Assembly: GCF_943737005.1 (NCBI RefSeq) | Contig: NZ_CALSFU010000020.1 | Span: 1-64,000, forward strand | Length of the DNA stretch: 64,000 nt | Direction: 5' to 3' | Source of the DNA: Achromobacter sp. Marseille-Q4962 | Lineage (GTDB): Bacteria > Pseudomonadota > Gammaproteobacteria > Burkholderiales > Burkholderiaceae_B | Part shown: piece by piece, positions 28,186 to 35,926 of the stretch | Numbering within the stretch: the first letter of the stretch is position 1 | How the letters are laid out: every line of letters begins with the position of its first letter | Translations under genes and position numbers: made by a program | The notes under the pieces: model-generated | Told to the model about the DNA's origin: nothing | What the model saw: only the letters and a program-made list of their open reading frames with translations | Database searches by the model: none

Positions 28186-28341
28186 TGCTTCACACCATCG
28201 CGCGGGCGCCCGCCCCGAAACGGCGGACGCCGGTTTCCGGGGGCACTGCCCCGGCGATTTCTGCATCCTAACCCGTCCGCCCGGCGCGCGGGGCCGGCCG
28301 CGCCAGGCCCCGGGGTCGCGTCCCCTCCGGCGGTGCGCCGC

Positions 28342-28357
28342 GCACTGTTTTGGGTCG
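28342..28357 (+). promoter_or_regulatory. Possible NtrC-type enhancer site
   Basis: GCACTGTTTTGGGTCG resembles the NtrC dyad (GCAC-x7-GTGC) with a good left half and an imperfect right half. It lies about 80 bp upstream of the sigma-54 promoter, a reasonable enhancer distance. Weak on its own. Confidence 0.25.
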
Positions 28358-28419
28358 CCGGCGGCACCACGCTGAGGCTGGGCCCGCGGGCCGGGGCTGG
28401 GGCCCGGCCGTGCATGGGG

Positions 28420-28436
28420 TTGGCACGGGTCTTGCT
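28420..28436 (+). promoter_or_regulatory. Sigma-54 (RpoN) promoter for the ABC-atzGE operon
   Basis: TTGGCACGGGTCTTGCT matches the consensus YTGGCACG-rNNN-TTGCW at every defined position, with the GG (28422-28423) and GC (28434-28435) doublets 12 bp apart as required. Transcription would begin near 28446, about 55 nt before the start codon of the substrate-binding protein. RpoN control fits a nitrogen-scavenging operon. Confidence 0.75.
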
Positions 28437-28499
28437 TGAAGAGGCTGGTATGCAAGCTTGTCCACAAGACTCTTCGACACCGCCGACCAGGAGCTTTCC

Positions 28500-29507
28500 A
28501 TGATTCACCGCAACGCGCCCTTCGCCTTCAACGCCACCCGCCGCAAGCTGATCCAGGGCGCCGCCCTGGGCGCGGCGACACTGGCCGCCCCGGCGCTGGC
28601 GCGGGCGCAGGCCGGCCCCGCCATCCGCATCGGCTTCTGGCCCGTGGCCGCCGGCCTGCCCTTTTACGCGGCCATCGAAAAGGGCTACTTCAAGGAGGCC
28701 GGCCTCAACGTCGAACCGCTGAAATTCGCCGGCGCCCAGCAGGTCATGGAAGCCATGCTGTCCGGGCGCGCGGACGGCAGCGCCAACGGCACCGGCTCGG
28801 CCAACCTGGCCATCGGCGAAATCGCGTCTCCCGGGCTGTTCAAGATCTTCGCGTCCAACCCCAGCAACGCCAAGTACGTGCTGGACGAGTTCATCGTCGC
28901 CAAGGACAGCCCCATCCGATCCATCGCAGACCTCAAGGGGAAAAAGGTCGGTTCTGGTCCCGGCATCCAGAATTCCACGCTGGCCAAAGCAGTGCTGGAG
29001 CGCGCCGGCGCAACCGGGGCGACCGTGGTCGAGCTGGCGATCAGCCAGCACGTGGCCGCGGTCGCCGCCGGCCAGCTGGACGCATGCTACACGCTCGAAC
29101 CCACGGGCACGGTGGGCCGCCTGAACGGCGCCACGCGCGTGCTGGAGGCGGGCGTGATCGCGAAATACGTGCTGGGCGACCCGATGGCGCCGTGGTTCGG
29201 CGGCTCGGCCTCGCTCACCACGGCCTTCCTGAAGAAGCATCCCGAAGAAAGCCGGAAATTCATCGCCGCCTACGCGCGCGGCATCGAACTGGTGCGCAAC
29301 AAGCCGCACGAGGCGCGCCCGTTCCTCAAGGGCTACACCGCCATCGAAGGCCCCATGACCGAGGAGGTGCCGCTGGCCGCCTACACGCTTTACAGCGAGT
29401 TCACCGAATCGGACGTGCGGTACTTCCAGAAGTTCTTCGACCTCTTCGCCGACAAGGGCGTCTTTGCCGGCAAGGTCGACGTTTCCTCCATGCTCTACAA
29501 GGGCTGA
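28500..29507 (+). CDS. ABC transporter substrate-binding protein (SsuA/NMT1-like)
   Basis: 335 residues; start ATG at 28500 preceded by CCAGGAG. N-terminus contains TRRKLIQGAALGAATLAAPALARAQA, a Tat-like signal. The mature part has IRIGFWPVAAGLPFYAAIEKGYFKEAGLNVE and KGKKVGSGPGIQNSTLAKAVLE, typical of periplasmic receptors for sulfonates, nitrate, thiamine precursors or similar. First gene of a tight operon with permease (3 bp later), ATPase and AtzG/AtzE amidase genes. The substrate is probably an amide or ureido nitrogen compound (inference). Confidence 0.92.
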   Translation: MIHRNAPFAFNATRRKLIQGAALGAATLAAPALARAQAGPAIRIGFWPVAAGLPFYAAIEKGYFKEAGLNVEPLKFAGAQQVMEAMLSGRADGSANGTGSANLAIGEIASPGLFKIFASNPSNAKYVLDEFIVAKDSPIRSIADLKGKKVGSGPGIQNSTLAKAVLERAGATGATVVELAISQHVAAVAAGQLDACYTLEPTGTVGRLNGATRVLEAGVIAKYVLGDPMAPWFGGSASLTTAFLKKHPEESRKFIAAYARGIELVRNKPHEARPFLKGYTAIEGPMTEEVPLAAYTLYSEFTESDVRYFQKFFDLFADKGVFAGKVDVSSMLYKG

Positions 29508-29510
29508 CCG

Positions 29511-30296
29511 ATGAACGCAGGCATCGCCAAACCGCCGCGCCGGTTCAATGCCGGCCGCTGGCTGCCGCTGGCCGGCCCGCTGGCCCTCTTCGTGGTCTGG
29601 GACCTGACGCTGCGGCTGCAGCTCGTGAGCCCGGTGCTGCTGCCCACGCCCGCCGCCACGCTCGCCGCGCTGGCCCGCGGCATGGCGGGCGGCCCGCTGC
29701 TGTGGGACTTCCTGGCGTCGGTCAACCGGACCCTGCAGGCTTTCGTGATCGCCGCCGTGATCGGCGTGCCGCTGGGCGTGGTGCTGGGCAGCAACGAGAA
29801 GGCCTACCGCAGCGTGGAGTTCCTGGTGGATTTCTTCCGCTCCACGCCCTCTTCCGCGCTGATACCGCTCTTCCTGATGATCTTCGGCGTGACCGACATG
29901 AACAAGATCGCCATCGCCGCCTTCGCCGCGGTGCTGGTGATCCTGTTCAACAGCGCCTATGGCGTCATCAACGCCCGCAAGCAGCGCGTGATGGCCGCGC
30001 GCGTCATGGGCGCGTCGCGCTGGCAGATCTTCAAGGACGTGCTGATCTGGGAAAGCCTGCAGCCGACCTTCGTGGGCCTGCGCAGCGGCGTCTCCATGGC
30101 GCTGGTGATCGTGATCGTGGCCGAGATGTTCATCGGTTCTGACACGGGGCTGGGCAACCGCATCATCAACGCCCAGCAGGTGCTCAACGTGCGCGACATG
30201 TACGCCTCCATCCTGGCGGCCGGCGCGCTGGGCTACGTACTCAACATTCTCTTTCTCGTGCTCGAAAAGCGCGTGGTCCACTGGAGCGGCCGCTGA
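29511..30296 (+). CDS. ABC transporter permease (SsuC/TauC-like)
   Basis: 261 residues with about six hydrophobic helices. The cytoplasmic EAA-like loop is NARKQRVMAARVMGASRWQIFKDVLIWESLQP, which contacts the ATPase. It would form the membrane channel of the importer with its neighbours. Spacing is 3 bp from the receptor gene and 1 bp to the ATPase gene. Confidence 0.93.
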   Translation: MNAGIAKPPRRFNAGRWLPLAGPLALFVVWDLTLRLQLVSPVLLPTPAATLAALARGMAGGPLLWDFLASVNRTLQAFVIAAVIGVPLGVVLGSNEKAYRSVEFLVDFFRSTPSSALIPLFLMIFGVTDMNKIAIAAFAAVLVILFNSAYGVINARKQRVMAARVMGASRWQIFKDVLIWESLQPTFVGLRSGVSMALVIVIVAEMFIGSDTGLGNRIINAQQVLNVRDMYASILAAGALGYVLNILFLVLEKRVVHWSGR

Positions 30297-30297
30297 C

Positions 30298-31119
30298 ATG
30301 TCCACCGTCCTCAACCCCGTCATCGCGCCCGCGCCCGCCGCCGCGCCGTTCCGGCCGGGCCCGCTGGGCACCCACATCACCATCCGCGGCCTGACCAAGC
30401 ATTTCGCGGGCTGGCCGCTGTACGAGAACTTCGACCTGGACATACCCAAGGGCAAGATCGTCTCGGTGTTCGGCCCCAACGGCTGCGGCAAGTCCACGCT
30501 CATCAACATGATCGCGGGGCTCGTCCCCATCGACGCGGGCGAGATCCTGTTCGACGGCAAATCGCTGGCGCAGACCAAGATCGGCTACGTGTTTCAGAAC
30601 TACCGCGAGGCGCTTTTTCCGTGGCTGCGCACCATCGACAACATTGCCTACCCGCTGCGCCTGGAGGGGCGAAGCAAGGCCGAGGTGGACGCGCGCGTGC
30701 AGGAGCTGGTGGCCTCGTTCGACGTCAAGTTCGATCTCAGACGCTATCCGTACGAGCTGTCGGGCGGACAGCAGCAGACCGCCTCCATCATGCGCGCGCT
30801 GGCGCCCGGACCCGAGGTGCTGTTCCTCGATGAGCCCTTCTCCGCGCTCGATTTCGAGATGACCCTTTTCATCCGCGAAAAGCTGCAGGAAGTGTTCATG
30901 CAGACCGGCACGACCATGCTGCTGGTTTCGCACGACCTCGAAGAGGCCGTGTACCTGGCCGACCAGATCCTGCTGCTCACCAAGCGCCCGACTCGGGTGG
31001 CGGAGATCCTGGACTACGCCGACGCGCGGCCGCGCACGGTGGAAACGCTGTCCGAACCCGGCTTCGTCCGCATGAAGAAGCTGAGCCTGGAGATCTTCCA
31101 GCGCGAAGTCCGCAAATAG
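30298..31119 (+). CDS. ABC transporter ATP-binding protein (SsuB/TauB-like)
   Basis: 273 residues. Walker A GPNGCGKSTL, Q-loop YVFQNYREALFPW, signature LSGGQQQTASIMRAL (a slightly unusual signature with three glutamines), Walker B VLFLDEPFSALD and switch histidine LLVSHDLEEAVYLAD. It powers the importer encoded by the two genes before it. The C-terminal extension has no recognised domain. Followed after 35 bp by the atzG-like gene. Confidence 0.94.
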   Translation: MSTVLNPVIAPAPAAAPFRPGPLGTHITIRGLTKHFAGWPLYENFDLDIPKGKIVSVFGPNGCGKSTLINMIAGLVPIDAGEILFDGKSLAQTKIGYVFQNYREALFPWLRTIDNIAYPLRLEGRSKAEVDARVQELVASFDVKFDLRRYPYELSGGQQQTASIMRALAPGPEVLFLDEPFSALDFEMTLFIREKLQEVFMQTGTTMLLVSHDLEEAVYLADQILLLTKRPTRVAEILDYADARPRTVETLSEPGFVRMKKLSLEIFQREVRK

Positions 31120-31154
31120 ACCGCAAAGACCTTTGAACATCCAGGGAGCCCGGC

Positions 31155-31337
31155 ATGACCCAGGAAACCATCGACCAGTATGTGCGCACCGCGCTGGCCC
31201 TCGCCGGCTACGCGCTGCGCGACTCCGCCGAAGCGGAAGTGGCGCTGCAATTCGCGCGCATCCACGACATCGCCTCGGTCTTCGTGGACGAGGCGCTGCC
31301 CGTGGAGCTGGAATCGGCGTCGGTGTTCCGCCCGTGA
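31155..31337 (+). CDS. AtzG-like small subunit (DUF4089)
   Basis: 60 residues. Matches the short DUF4089/AtzG type: an N-terminal helix QYVRTALALAGYAL, then EVALQFARIHDIASVFVDEALPVE, analogous to the GatC-like partner of AtzE-type amidases. In the known cyanuric acid pathway AtzG forms a complex with AtzE and is needed for its folding. Its stop overlaps the GTG start of the amidase gene by 4 bp, which supports stoichiometric coupling. Confidence 0.85.
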   Translation: MTQETIDQYVRTALALAGYALRDSAEAEVALQFARIHDIASVFVDEALPVELESASVFRP

Positions 31338-32722
31338 CCGGCCCCGCCCTCGATATCGCCCGCCAGGTGCGCAGCGGCGAACGCAGCGCCGTTGCGGTGC
31401 TGGACGCCACGCTGGCCCGCATCCGCGAGCGCGACCCGCGCTACAACTGCTTTACCGAAATCACGGAGCAACGCGCCCGGCAGGAAGCGGCCGCCATCGA
31501 CGCGCTGCGCGCCGGCGGCGCGCCGCTGCCGCCGCTGGCCGGCGTGCCCTACGCCGTCAAGAATCTGTTCGACATCGCCGACGTGACCACGCTGGCCGGC
31601 GGCAAGGTCAACGCCGCCAACCCGCCGGCCGCCCAAGACGCCGTGCTGGTGCGGCGCATGCGCGCGGCCGGCGCGGTGCTGGTGGGTGCGCTCAACATGG
31701 ATGAGCATGCTTACGGCTTCACCACCGAGAACACGCACTACGGCGCCTGCCGCAATCCGCACGATCCCGGCCGCATCGCGGGCGGCTCGTCGGGCGGCAG
31801 CGCGGCCGCGGTGGCCGGCGGCCTGGTTCCGCTGACGCTGGGCTCGGACACCAACGGATCCATCCGCGTGCCCGCCTCGCTGTGCGGCGTGTTCGGCCTG
31901 AAGCCCACTTTCGGGCGCCTGCCGCGCACCGGCAGTTTCCCTTTCGTGGGCGACCTCGATCATCTCGGCCCTTTTGCCGCCAGCGCGGCCGACCTGGCCG
32001 CGGCCTACGATGCGCTGCAGGGCCCCGATGATCGCGATCCGGCCTGCGCGCCGCGCGCCGCGGACCCCGCGCTGCCCGACGTGACCGACGCGGACCGCCC
32101 CCTGCGTGTGGCCGTGCTGGAAGGCTACTTCGACCACTGGGCGGGCGAGCAAGCCCGGCGCGCGGTGCGGCTGGCGGCCGAGGCGCTGGGCTCGTCGGAC
32201 AGCGTGGAATTCGCCGCCGCCGCCCAGGCCCGCGCGGCGGCTTTCGTCATTACCGCCGCGCAGGGCGGCGCCCTGCACCGGCGCCGGCTGATCACGCACT
32301 ATGACTACTACGAGCCGCATTCCCGCGACCGGCTGGTGGCCGGCAGCCTGGTGCCTGCCGACTGGGTGCAGCAGGCCCAGCGCGTGCGCCATCGCGCCAG
32401 CCAGGAGGCGCGTGCGCTGTTCCGGCGCTACGACGTGCTGCTCGCGCCGGCCACCCCGGTGCCGGCCACGCCCCTGGGCGCGCAATGGCTGGAGCTGGCA
32501 GGCGGCCGGCTGCCCGCGCGCGCGGGCATGGGCCTGCTCACGCAGCCGATTTCCTGCGTGGGCCTGCCCGTCTGCGCCGCCCCGGTGTGGCCCGGAACGG
32601 GCCTGCAGGCCCATCTTCCGATAGGCGTGCAGCTCATCGCCGCCCCGTGGCGCGAAGCCGACTGCCTGCTGGCCGCGCGCCGGCTCGAACAGGCGGGCGT
32701 TGCCCGCGCGCGCCCCGCCTGA
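31334..32722 (+). CDS. AtzE-family amidase (amidase signature enzyme)
   Basis: 462 residues from a GTG that overlaps the atzG stop. The Ser-cisSer-Lys triad is visible: Lys in YAVKNLFD (about 76), serine in GGSSGGSAAA (about 152) and nucleophile serine in GSDTNGSIRVPAS (about 176). AtzE hydrolyses 1-carboxybiuret in triazine catabolism; related AtzE/DUF4089 pairs (HpxY/HpxX) occur in purine-ureide catabolism. No cyanurate hydrolase or allophanate hydrolase is present in the window, so the exact amide substrate stays open. Fed by the upstream ABC importer. Confidence 0.9.
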   Translation: MTGPALDIARQVRSGERSAVAVLDATLARIRERDPRYNCFTEITEQRARQEAAAIDALRAGGAPLPPLAGVPYAVKNLFDIADVTTLAGGKVNAANPPAAQDAVLVRRMRAAGAVLVGALNMDEHAYGFTTENTHYGACRNPHDPGRIAGGSSGGSAAAVAGGLVPLTLGSDTNGSIRVPASLCGVFGLKPTFGRLPRTGSFPFVGDLDHLGPFAASAADLAAAYDALQGPDDRDPACAPRAADPALPDVTDADRPLRVAVLEGYFDHWAGEQARRAVRLAAEALGSSDSVEFAAAAQARAAAFVITAAQGGALHRRRLITHYDYYEPHSRDRLVAGSLVPADWVQQAQRVRHRASQEARALFRRYDVLLAPATPVPATPLGAQWLELAGGRLPARAGMGLLTQPISCVGLPVCAAPVWPGTGLQAHLPIGVQLIAAPWREADCLLAARRLEQAGVARARPA

Positions 32723-32767
32723 CGAACCCTGCCCCTATTCCGAACCGACGATTACCGAGGCATCGAC

Positions 32768-33511
32768 ATGACTACCGCCTTCGCCGTTATCGACACCCCG
32801 CGCACGCTGGCCGACGCCGCATACGGCGCGCTCAAGCGCGACATCCTGGATTTCCGCCTCGCCCCCGGCGACCGCTTCACCGAAACCGAAATCGCCGAAC
32901 GCCTGCAGGTCAGCCGCACGCCGGTGCGCGAGGCGCTGTTCCGGCTGGAGCGCGAGGGCTATCTGGAAGTCCGCCAGCGCAACGGGTGGCTGGTCAGACC
33001 GCTGGATTTCGACACGCTGGATCATTTCTACCAGTTGCGCTGCGTGCTGGAAGCCGCGGCCGTGCGCATCCTGTGCGCGTCCGGTCCGGTGTCCGGTCCG
33101 GTGTCCGGTGCGGCCGGCGCCGCGGCCCCGGACCCGCGGCGGGCCCTGGCGCCGCTGGCCGACATCTGGCTGGTGGACCCAGGCGACCGCTCCGCCAATG
33201 CGGAATGGCTGGCCGACCTCGATGAACGCTTTCACATCGGGCTGGTGGCCGCGGCGGGCAATCCCGAGATCGCCCGCGTGCATCGCGCCGCCACCGAGCG
33301 CATCCGCATCGTGCGCCGGCTGGACTTCACCCAGCCCGAACGCATCGACAAGACCTACGAAGAACACGGCGCCATCCTGCGCGCCGTGATGGCGGGCGAA
33401 GCCGAACAGGCCGCGCGCCTGCTCGAGGCCCACATCCGCGAAAGCCAGGAGGCCGTGCGCAAGATCACCCTGCACCGGCTCTATTCCGCGCGCCGGGCGC
33501 GGGCGGCATGA
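32768..33511 (+). CDS. GntR/FadR-family transcriptional regulator
   Basis: 247 residues. Winged helix at 10-75 (LAPGDRFTETEIAERLQVSRTPVREALFRLEREGYLEV) and an all-helical FCD ligand domain (DERFHIGLVAAAGNPEIARVHRAA; EEHGAILRAVMAGEAEQAARLLEAHI). It lies 45 bp after the amidase gene and is probably its local regulator. The linker contains an in-frame tandem repeat (SGPVSGPVSG). Confidence 0.92.
   Translation: MTTAFAVIDTPRTLADAAYGALKRDILDFRLAPGDRFTETEIAERLQVSRTPVREALFRLEREGYLEVRQRNGWLVRPLDFDTLDHFYQLRCVLEAAAVRILCASGPVSGPVSGAAGAAAPDPRRALAPLADIWLVDPGDRSANAEWLADLDERFHIGLVAAAGNPEIARVHRAATERIRIVRRLDFTQPERIDKTYEEHGAILRAVMAGEAEQAARLLEAHIRESQEAVRKITLHRLYSARRARAA
33080..33110 (+). repeat. 12-bp in-frame tandem repeat within the GntR gene
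   Basis: TCCGGTCCGGTG repeated twice with a partial third copy, encoding SGPV repeats between the DNA-binding and ligand domains. A unit of 12 bp keeps frame when copy number changes, so linker length could vary between strains by slippage. Confidence 0.8.
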
Positions 33512-33551
33512 GCCAGCCGGAGGCGCCCCCGGCGGAGCGCCCCGGCGCGGC

Positions 33552-34091
33552 TCATTCCGGCCGCAGCCAGCGGTGCAGCGCGCGCGTGACCAGCGGAATG
33601 CAGATGAAAGACAGGATGGGCGTGAGGACCAGCGTGGTGAGCAGCACCCGCCAGAACACCGGCAGCGCGCTCAAGTGATCGCTGGCCAGCACCGTGAACA
33701 GCAGCAGCATCGGGAAGTAGGCCAGCCAGATGCTCACGGCCTGCTTCCAGCGCGGCGGGGCGCTCTGCCGCGCGCCGAACCAGCTGTCCATGCCGCTCAC
33801 GCGGCGTTCGCGGCTGGCCCGCACGAGCTGGGCTCCGCGCTCCAGCCACATGCGCCGGGGCAGCGACTTTTCCCAACGCGCGAGGCTGGCCTCGTCATTG
33901 AAGCGCAACACGATTTCGTACTGGTCGCCGCCCTCGGGCGGCTGCAGCACCCCGGAACCCAGGAAGCCCGGAAAGCCCGCCGCGAGGATCTCGCCCTGCC
34001 GCATCCACGAAAGAAAATCTCCGTAGCGTTCAGGCGCGATGTGACGGGTGACCAGCATGGTGACCGGGGCGGTGGCGGCAACGTGGGACAT
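33552..34091 (-). CDS. Membrane-anchored antibiotic-biosynthesis-monooxygenase-like protein
   Basis: 179 residues; start ATG at 34091 with AGGAG upstream. Residues 1-95 form an ABM-type ferredoxin-like domain (APVTMLVTRHIAPERYGDFLSWM; FPGFLGSGVLQPPEGGDQY; IVLRFNDEASLARWE). Two membrane helices follow (WLAYFPMLLLFTVLA and VFWRVLLTTLVLTPILSFICI). The combination is widespread in proteobacteria, but the function is unknown. It is convergent with the GntR gene and divergent from the flavin reductase gene. Confidence 0.85.
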   Translation of the reverse strand: MSHVAATAPVTMLVTRHIAPERYGDFLSWMRQGEILAAGFPGFLGSGVLQPPEGGDQYEIVLRFNDEASLARWEKSLPRRMWLERGAQLVRASRERRVSGMDSWFGARQSAPPRWKQAVSIWLAYFPMLLLFTVLASDHLSALPVFWRVLLTTLVLTPILSFICIPLVTRALHRWLRPE

Positions 34092-34379
34092 GAGGGAACT
34101 CCTGCAACGAAGCGGCCGGAAGCGGGTTGGCCGCCCTCTCTTCAAAGCAAACGGCATGCCAGCGCTGCGCCGGGCCGGCGCGCGCGGCGAACGGATGCGC
34201 CGCCGGGCCCGCGCACCGCGCCGCACACCATATCGGTGATTACCCCTAGATTGCGCGCCATCATGGTGCACGCCGGCCGGGCGCAGGCAGGCGCGCGCGG
34301 CGCCGGCGCCGTCATTGAGCCGTCCCGTTCCGGGGTCTACACTGTTTCTCCCTTCCCTGCCTCAAGGAGCATTCGCCTC

Positions 34380-34934
34380 ATGAGCACCTACAAGATCGCC
34401 GTCTTCGTCGGCAGCCTGCGCGCCGCCTCGATCAATCTGCGTCTGGCCCGCGCGCTCGAAAAGCTGATGCCCGCCGACTTCAAGCTGGAATACGCGAGCC
34501 TGGGCGACCTGCCCCTTTACAACCAGGACAACGAAAACAACCCGCCCCCGCCCGTGGTCAAGCTCAAGCAACTGATCGCCGACGCGCAAGGCATCCTTTT
34601 CGTGTCTCCCGAGCACAACCGCTCCCTGCCCGCCGCGCTCAAGAACGCCATCGACTGGGGCACGCGCCCGTGGGGCCAGAACTCGTGGGCGGGCAAGGCC
34701 GCCGGCATCCTCGGCGCCTCGCCCAGCGCGGCCGGCACCGCCATGATGCAGCAACACCTGCGCAACATTCTTGCCGCCGAAGGCGTCAGCGTGCTGAGCA
34801 CCCCCGAAGTCTTCATCCAGTTCGGCGAAGGGCTGGTGGATGACCAGTACAACATCACCAACGAAGGCACGCGCAAGTTCCTGCAGGGCTGGGTGGACCG
34901 CTATGTGGCCTGGATCAGGAAGTTCAACGACTGA
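34380..34934 (+). CDS. NADPH-dependent FMN reductase / quinone reductase
   Basis: 184 residues from the ATG at 34380, with CAAGGAG upstream. Flavodoxin-like fold: VFVGSLRAASINLRLARAL (phosphate-binding loop), LPLYNQDNENNPPPPV, and FVSPEHNRSLPAALKNAIDW, the flavin site of the FMN_red/ChrR group. It reduces quinones, azo dyes or metals with NAD(P)H, defending against oxidative stress. The frame stays open upstream but that sequence is antisense to the neighbouring gene. Confidence 0.93.
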   Translation: MSTYKIAVFVGSLRAASINLRLARALEKLMPADFKLEYASLGDLPLYNQDNENNPPPPVVKLKQLIADAQGILFVSPEHNRSLPAALKNAIDWGTRPWGQNSWAGKAAGILGASPSAAGTAMMQQHLRNILAAEGVSVLSTPEVFIQFGEGLVDDQYNITNEGTRKFLQGWVDRYVAWIRKFND

Positions 34935-35339
34935 CGCCGCGAAGCTGGCGAGGCGCGGCCGGCGAGGCGCGGCCGGCCAGGCGCGCCCCCGTCCGCCGGC
35001 GCCTCCCAGCCCCTTGCCCCGGCAGGGCCGGGGCGCTGCAGGTTGCCGGAAGCGCGAAAATCGGTCTGCTTGCCGTCGCTGCAGAACGGTGGCAACCCGG
35101 AAGACGATTGCCCGCGCGGATCGTGCTGTTGATAGCCCCACGCCCGCGGTCGCCAGCGTGGCCGGCGTCAGGCCGGCCTTCAGCACGCCATAAAGCACGC
35201 TCTTATTCTGTTTGTCGTGGCCGATATAGGTATTGCCTTGCTCATCGCAGCCACGAAGCGTCCGCGCGCGCGACATGCCGGCGGCATTGATCGGGCCGCC
35301 CATATCCAGCTCGCCGCGCCCGCGCTTATCCCCGCCCGC

Positions 35340-35419
35340 TGTGGAGAAGCATGAGGACAGCCTTGGGGAAGCTGGAAAAAACCCAATGCCGCCAGGCACT
35401 TGCGGAACCCGGTCAAAAA
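35340..35419 (+). repeat. Dispersed repeat unit, copy A
   Basis: Begins TGTGGAGAAGCATGAGGACA, continues through GGAAAAAACCC and GGCACTTGCGG, ends near GTCAAAAA. Shares this order of blocks with copies B, C and D. Confidence 0.75.
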
Positions 35420-35420
35420 C

Positions 35421-35446
35421 TGCGCACCCGGGCGCCCGGGTGCGCA
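35421..35446. repeat. 26-bp perfect palindrome
   Basis: Arms TGCGCACCCGGGC and GCCCGGGTGCGCA with no loop. On the minus strand it is followed by GTTTTTGACC, so it could end leftward transcripts. It directly follows repeat copy A. Confidence 0.8.
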
Positions 35447-35532
35447 ACGGCCCGGATCCGCCCGGACTTATCCACGGACGGCCGGCCGCAGAGCCTGGAA
35501 TGCGCCGATGCGCCCGCCTTGTCCCCGTCTTT

Positions 35533-35613
35533 TGTGGACAAGCATGAGGACAGTCTGAGGGCAGCATGAAAATTCCCTTGCCGATCAAGGCACTGCGGGC
35601 GCTGGTCAAGAAA
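35533..35613 (+). repeat. Dispersed repeat unit, copy B
   Basis: Begins TGTGGACAAGCATGAGGACA, followed by GAAAATTCCCTTGCC, GGCACTGCGG and GTCAAGAAA. TGTGGACAA is one mismatch from a DnaA box read on the minus strand. Confidence 0.75.
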
Positions 35614-35655
35614 GGAGCACGCGCCGTTCCCGGCCGGCCGGTTGTCCCCGGCAAA

Positions 35656-35738
35656 TGTGGATAAGGCTGAGGACAGCATGCGGGCAGGTCGGAAATATCC
35701 TTGCATGCCAATGACTTGCGGCGCGCGGGCAAGAAAGG
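35656..35738 (+). repeat. Dispersed repeat unit, copy C, with exact DnaA box
   Basis: Begins TGTGGATAAGGCTGAGGACA, followed by GGAAATATCCTTGC, GACTTGCGG and GGCAAGAAAG. TGTGGATAA (35656-35664) is the exact reverse complement of the DnaA box TTATCCACA. Confidence 0.75.
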
Positions 35739-35819
35739 CGCAGCAATGGAGCGCCCGCGGACCACGGAAGATCCGCCGTGCCGGCCGGCGTCGGGCGCGC
35801 GCCGCTCATCCACAGCGCA

Positions 35820-35900
35820 TGTGGACAAGGCTCTGAACAGTGCGCTAACAAGCGGAAATTTTCCTTTCCCGTCAGGCACTTGCGGGCTCCGCTCAAAAAA
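35820..35900 (+). repeat. Dispersed repeat unit, copy D
   Basis: Begins TGTGGACAAGGCTCTGAACA, followed by GGAAATTTTCCTTTCCCGTC, GGCACTTGCGG and CTCAAAAAA. Preceded by TCATCCACA (35806-35814), another one-mismatch DnaA-box-like sequence. Confidence 0.7.
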
Positions 35901-35907
35901 TGAGCGG
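35889..35907 (-). terminator. Hairpin downstream of dodecin gene
   Basis: CCGCTCA-AAAAA-TGAGCGG, 7-bp stem, 20 bp beyond the stop of the leftward dodecin gene. The T-run falls in the loop on the minus strand rather than after the stem, so termination is uncertain. Confidence 0.35.
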
Positions 35908-35926
35908 CGCCCGCGCGCGGCGCGCG

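Larger units (their letters stand above)
34935..35926. other. 1-kb gene-free region with dispersed repeats
   Basis: No convincing gene. 34947-34974 is a 14-bp GC-rich tandem duplication (GGCGAGGCGCGGCC twice). About 35150-35320 on the minus strand reads ARTLRGCDEQGNTYIGHDKQ and GVLKAGLTPATLATAGVGL with lower GC, possibly a decayed coding remnant I cannot identify. 35340-35900 carries four copies of an ~80-bp unit and several hairpins, listed separately. Long open frames on the minus strand here are low-complexity translations of the repeats. Confidence 0.6.

Noticed and set aside
28182-30578. 798-codon open frame antisense to the ABC receptor and permease genes
   Set aside because: Shadow of well-supported genes; composition His/Arg/Gly-rich without recognisable motifs.
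35606-35896. Small protein genes in the repeat region next to dodecin
   Set aside because: Frames repeat the same residues because they translate the dispersed repeat; no consistent start or ribosome site.
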